NCBI RefSeq assembly: GCF_023517775.1
Contig: NZ_CP082904.1
Coordinates: 2,108,001 to 2,172,000, forward strand
Length of the DNA stretch: 64,000 bases
Source: Mixta hanseatica
GTDB lineage: Bacteria > Pseudomonadota > Gammaproteobacteria > Enterobacterales > Enterobacteriaceae
Direction: 5' to 3'
Shown one piece after another: positions 62,162 to 64,000 of this stretch. The position numbers and the translations under genes were made by a program. How positions within the stretch are numbered: the first letter of the stretch is position 1; the number at the start of each line of letters is the position of its first letter. A model generated the notes under the pieces. It was not told the origin of the DNA. It searched no databases and saw only the letters and a program-made list of their open reading frames with translations.

Positions 62162-63550
62162 TTAGCCTTGAGAAAAGCGGCGCCCGTAAACCAGCCAGGT
62201 CACCAATATGCAGACAAGGTAGAAAACCAGAAAGACTTTCATCGCCCCGACCGGCGAGCCGGTCATCGCCAGCGACGTGCCGAAGGCTTTAGGAATAAAG
62301 AAACCGCCGATCGCGCCGATGGCAGAGATAAAGCCCAGCGCCGCAGCGGTTTCGGTAACCGCGATATGCTGCGCCTGGGCTTCGCTGCCGCCTTCCGCCA
62401 GCACCCGTTTGCGCGTCAAGGTGCGGAAGATGACCGCGATCATCTGGAAAGTAGAGCCGCTGCCCAGGCCTGCGGTCAGGAACAGTCCCATAAACACGGC
62501 GTAAAAAGCGGTAAAACTGCCGGTGCCATAACCCGGCAGCGTGGAAAACAGCAGCAGCGTGAACAGCGCCATCAGAATAAAGTTCACCAGCGTTACGCGG
62601 ATACCGCCAAGCTTATCGGAGATAATGCCGCCCGCCGATCGCGCCAGCGCGCCGAGAAACGGCCCGAAAAAGGCCAGCTTGAGAATATCGATGTTGGGAA
62701 ACTGCGTTTTTGCCAGCATGCCGAAACCGGCGGAAAAACCGATAAAAGATCCGAACGTCGCCAGATAGAGCAGGCTCAGCAGCCACATATGACCGCGTTT
62801 CAGTACCGTAAGCTGTTCGCGTAGCGAAGCCTGCGTGCCCGCCAGCGTATCCATGCAGAACCAGGCGGCCAGCACCGCAATCAGCAGCAGCGGCACCCAC
62901 AGCCACGCGGCATTAGCCAGCCACAGACGGCTACCGTCCGGCTGCTCTACGCCGTGCACGCCAAGGAAAGTAAAAATCGGTAGCGAGATCACCACTGGCG
63001 TTAACAGCTGCATCACGCTGACGCCTAAATTACCCAGCCCGCCGTTAATTCCTAACGCGCTACCCTGACGCGCCCGGGGAAAGAAAAAACTGATATTTCC
63101 CATACTGGAGGCAAAGTTCGCGCCGGCAAAACCACACAGCAGTGAAATTACAATAAATACGCCGTACGGCGTCGCGGGGTTCTGAATGGCAAAGCCCAGC
63201 CAGACGCAAGGGATAATCAGAATGGCGGTGCTGATCACCGTCCATTGCCGTCCGCCAAACAGCGGCACCGCAAAGGAATAAGGCACGCGCAGAATCGCGC
63301 CGGAAAGTGAAGGCAGCGCAGTAAGCAGAAACAGCTGATCGGTGGTGAAATGAAAGCCGACCTTATTCAGGTTTACCGCCACGGCGCTGAATAACATCCA
63401 GACGCAGAAGGCTAACAGCAGAGCAAAAACAGAGGTCCATAAATTACGCTGCGCAATCTTTTTGCCGCTCTTTTCCCAGTAGCGTGGGTTTTCGGCATCC
63501 CAGCCGCGCAGCGCGGCATGCGTCGATTTCTCATGTGTAGCCATATTCAC
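62162..63550 (-). CDS. narK: Nitrate/nitrite antiporter NarK
   Basis: A 462-aa MFS transporter with 12 helices exchanging nitrate for nitrite. It has the two nitrate signature motifs (GFAGANFASSMGNISFFFP in helix 5 and GLGSGSTFQMIAVIFR in helix 11), and the substrate-binding arginine in ILRVPYSF. It lies just upstream of narGHJI, as in E. coli. The 84-bp gap to narG lacks an FNR site or terminator, so narK and narGHJI may be one transcript here, unlike E. coli where narG has its own FNR/NarL promoter. Confidence 0.95.
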   Translation of the reverse strand: MNMATHEKSTHAALRGWDAENPRYWEKSGKKIAQRNLWTSVFALLLAFCVWMLFSAVAVNLNKVGFHFTTDQLFLLTALPSLSGAILRVPYSFAVPLFGGRQWTVISTAILIIPCVWLGFAIQNPATPYGVFIVISLLCGFAGANFASSMGNISFFFPRARQGSALGINGGLGNLGVSVMQLLTPVVISLPIFTFLGVHGVEQPDGSRLWLANAAWLWVPLLLIAVLAAWFCMDTLAGTQASLREQLTVLKRGHMWLLSLLYLATFGSFIGFSAGFGMLAKTQFPNIDILKLAFFGPFLGALARSAGGIISDKLGGIRVTLVNFILMALFTLLLFSTLPGYGTGSFTAFYAVFMGLFLTAGLGSGSTFQMIAVIFRTLTRKRVLAEGGSEAQAQHIAVTETAAALGFISAIGAIGGFFIPKAFGTSLAMTGSPVGAMKVFLVFYLVCILVTWLVYGRRFSQG

Positions 63551-64000
63551 GTTCCCAGCCTGGATTCAATGAAGACGGAATGAAGCAAAGCGACAAATTC
63601 CCGTAAGCGTAGTCGGGTTATTTAGAGTGATCAATAATCAATACGAAATTATGACGAAGGTAACAATTAGGCAGGGGAACAAAAATAGCTATTTAAATAC
63701 AATAATTTAAATTAAACCCAGCGGCTAGCTAAAAAGAGTTACCCCCCCTACTGTCGGTAGCAGGCCGGCGAAATCCTTCTGCGCCTGTTAGCCTCTCTGC
63801 TCTGAACAGAACACTGATAAATGGCATAATTTTGCCTATGGCAGAGAGGCTTTCACAGATCGGCCTGGTTTTACGTCAGGCGTGCGGCAGAGAAAATTAG
63901 CATGGCCCTGCCGCTGCTGTTTAATTGAACGCTATCACACTTTCAGCCCGCCGCGCCCGCTTCAGTACCTAATGCGGAACAGGATTGCAGACGGCTATAG
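63551..64000. other. Upstream region of narK to window end
   Basis: 450 bp without a recognisable gene; in related genomes narXL lies beyond it in the opposite direction. An FNR-like element TTGAA-N4-ATCAC is at 63925-63938 (8 of 10 consensus positions). NarL-like heptamers (TACCCCC, TACTGTC) cluster near 63739-63758. A TTGAT half-site with off-spacing partner lies at 63630-63642. I cannot place the narK start site with confidence. Confidence 0.35.

Noticed and set aside
63628..63643. FNR-like site TTGAT...ATCAC near narK (minus strand)
   Set aside because: The two halves are separated by 5 instead of 4 bases, and no alternative register improves it.
1..64000. CRISPR arrays, rRNA, tRNA genes and insertion sequences
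   Set aside because: I looked for regularly spaced repeats, conserved rRNA segments, tRNA cloverleaf signatures and transposase motifs and found none that I could support.

Overview
The window is 64 kb of chromosome from an enteric gammaproteobacterium, most likely Erwiniaceae (Mixta/Pantoea/Erwinia group). This rests on recognisable orthologues of E. coli genes in conserved order (fumC, tus, ynfM/ynfL, mlc, bioD2, ynfD/B/A, ydfG, dcp, mqo, dcuSR, tyrP, abgR/abgA, narGHJI, narK) mixed with genes that K-12 lacks. Read left to right it is collinear with, but inverted relative to, the E. coli terminus. It contains both landmarks of replication termination: a tus gene with a Ter site in its promoter (1776-1798), and a dif site identical to the E. 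coli sequence as I know it (34764-34791).

Layout. 1-5.5 kb: 3' end of fumC, tus, divergent ynfM/ynfL, mlc. 5.6-11.7 kb: bioD2, an OsmU-type osmoprotectant ABC operon, a DHA2 efflux pump. 11.7-15.5 kb: a DUF3472-type exported protein gene split by an in-frame amber codon, small exported proteins, YnfA and YdfG. 15.5-26.4 kb: a purine salvage/catabolism block (guaD-xdhABC and hpxO, each behind a sigma-54-type promoter) interleaved with dcp and a chromosomal class A beta-lactamase. 26.4-32.6 kb: glutaminase, a PRISE-type SDR with divergent LysR, a NicO metal exporter, UV-damage endonuclease UvsE, and an NlpA/MetQ lipoprotein behind MetJ boxes. 32.7-41.9 kb: an accessory region around dif with a Cre-type recombinase, a lox-like 34-bp site, a GrpB protein, dif itself, a RES/Xre toxin-antitoxin pair, a large Ig-like repeat protein and a UvrA2-type ATPase. 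42-64 kb: mqo and dcuSR, then two visibly decaying operons (metN/metI/2OG-oxygenase remnants and abgABT), with intact LLM monooxygenase, tyrP and nitroreductase genes between them, then narGHJI-narK.

The most striking observation is the recombination neighbourhood of dif. A chromosomal homologue of phage P1 Cre, with all six catalytic positions conserved, sits about 1 kb from dif. Between them, 166 bp upstream of the recombinase start, is a perfectly spaced 13-8-13 lox-like site. Cre/loxP placed near dif is known experimentally to be able to replace XerCD/dif in E. coli, so this may be a natural second dimer-resolution module or a mobile element parked in the dif zone.

Other themes are nitrogen control of purine catabolism, and reductive decay of two accessory operons by internal deletions, frameshifts and, for abgA, a 16-bp duplication that displaces the start codon from its ribosome binding site.
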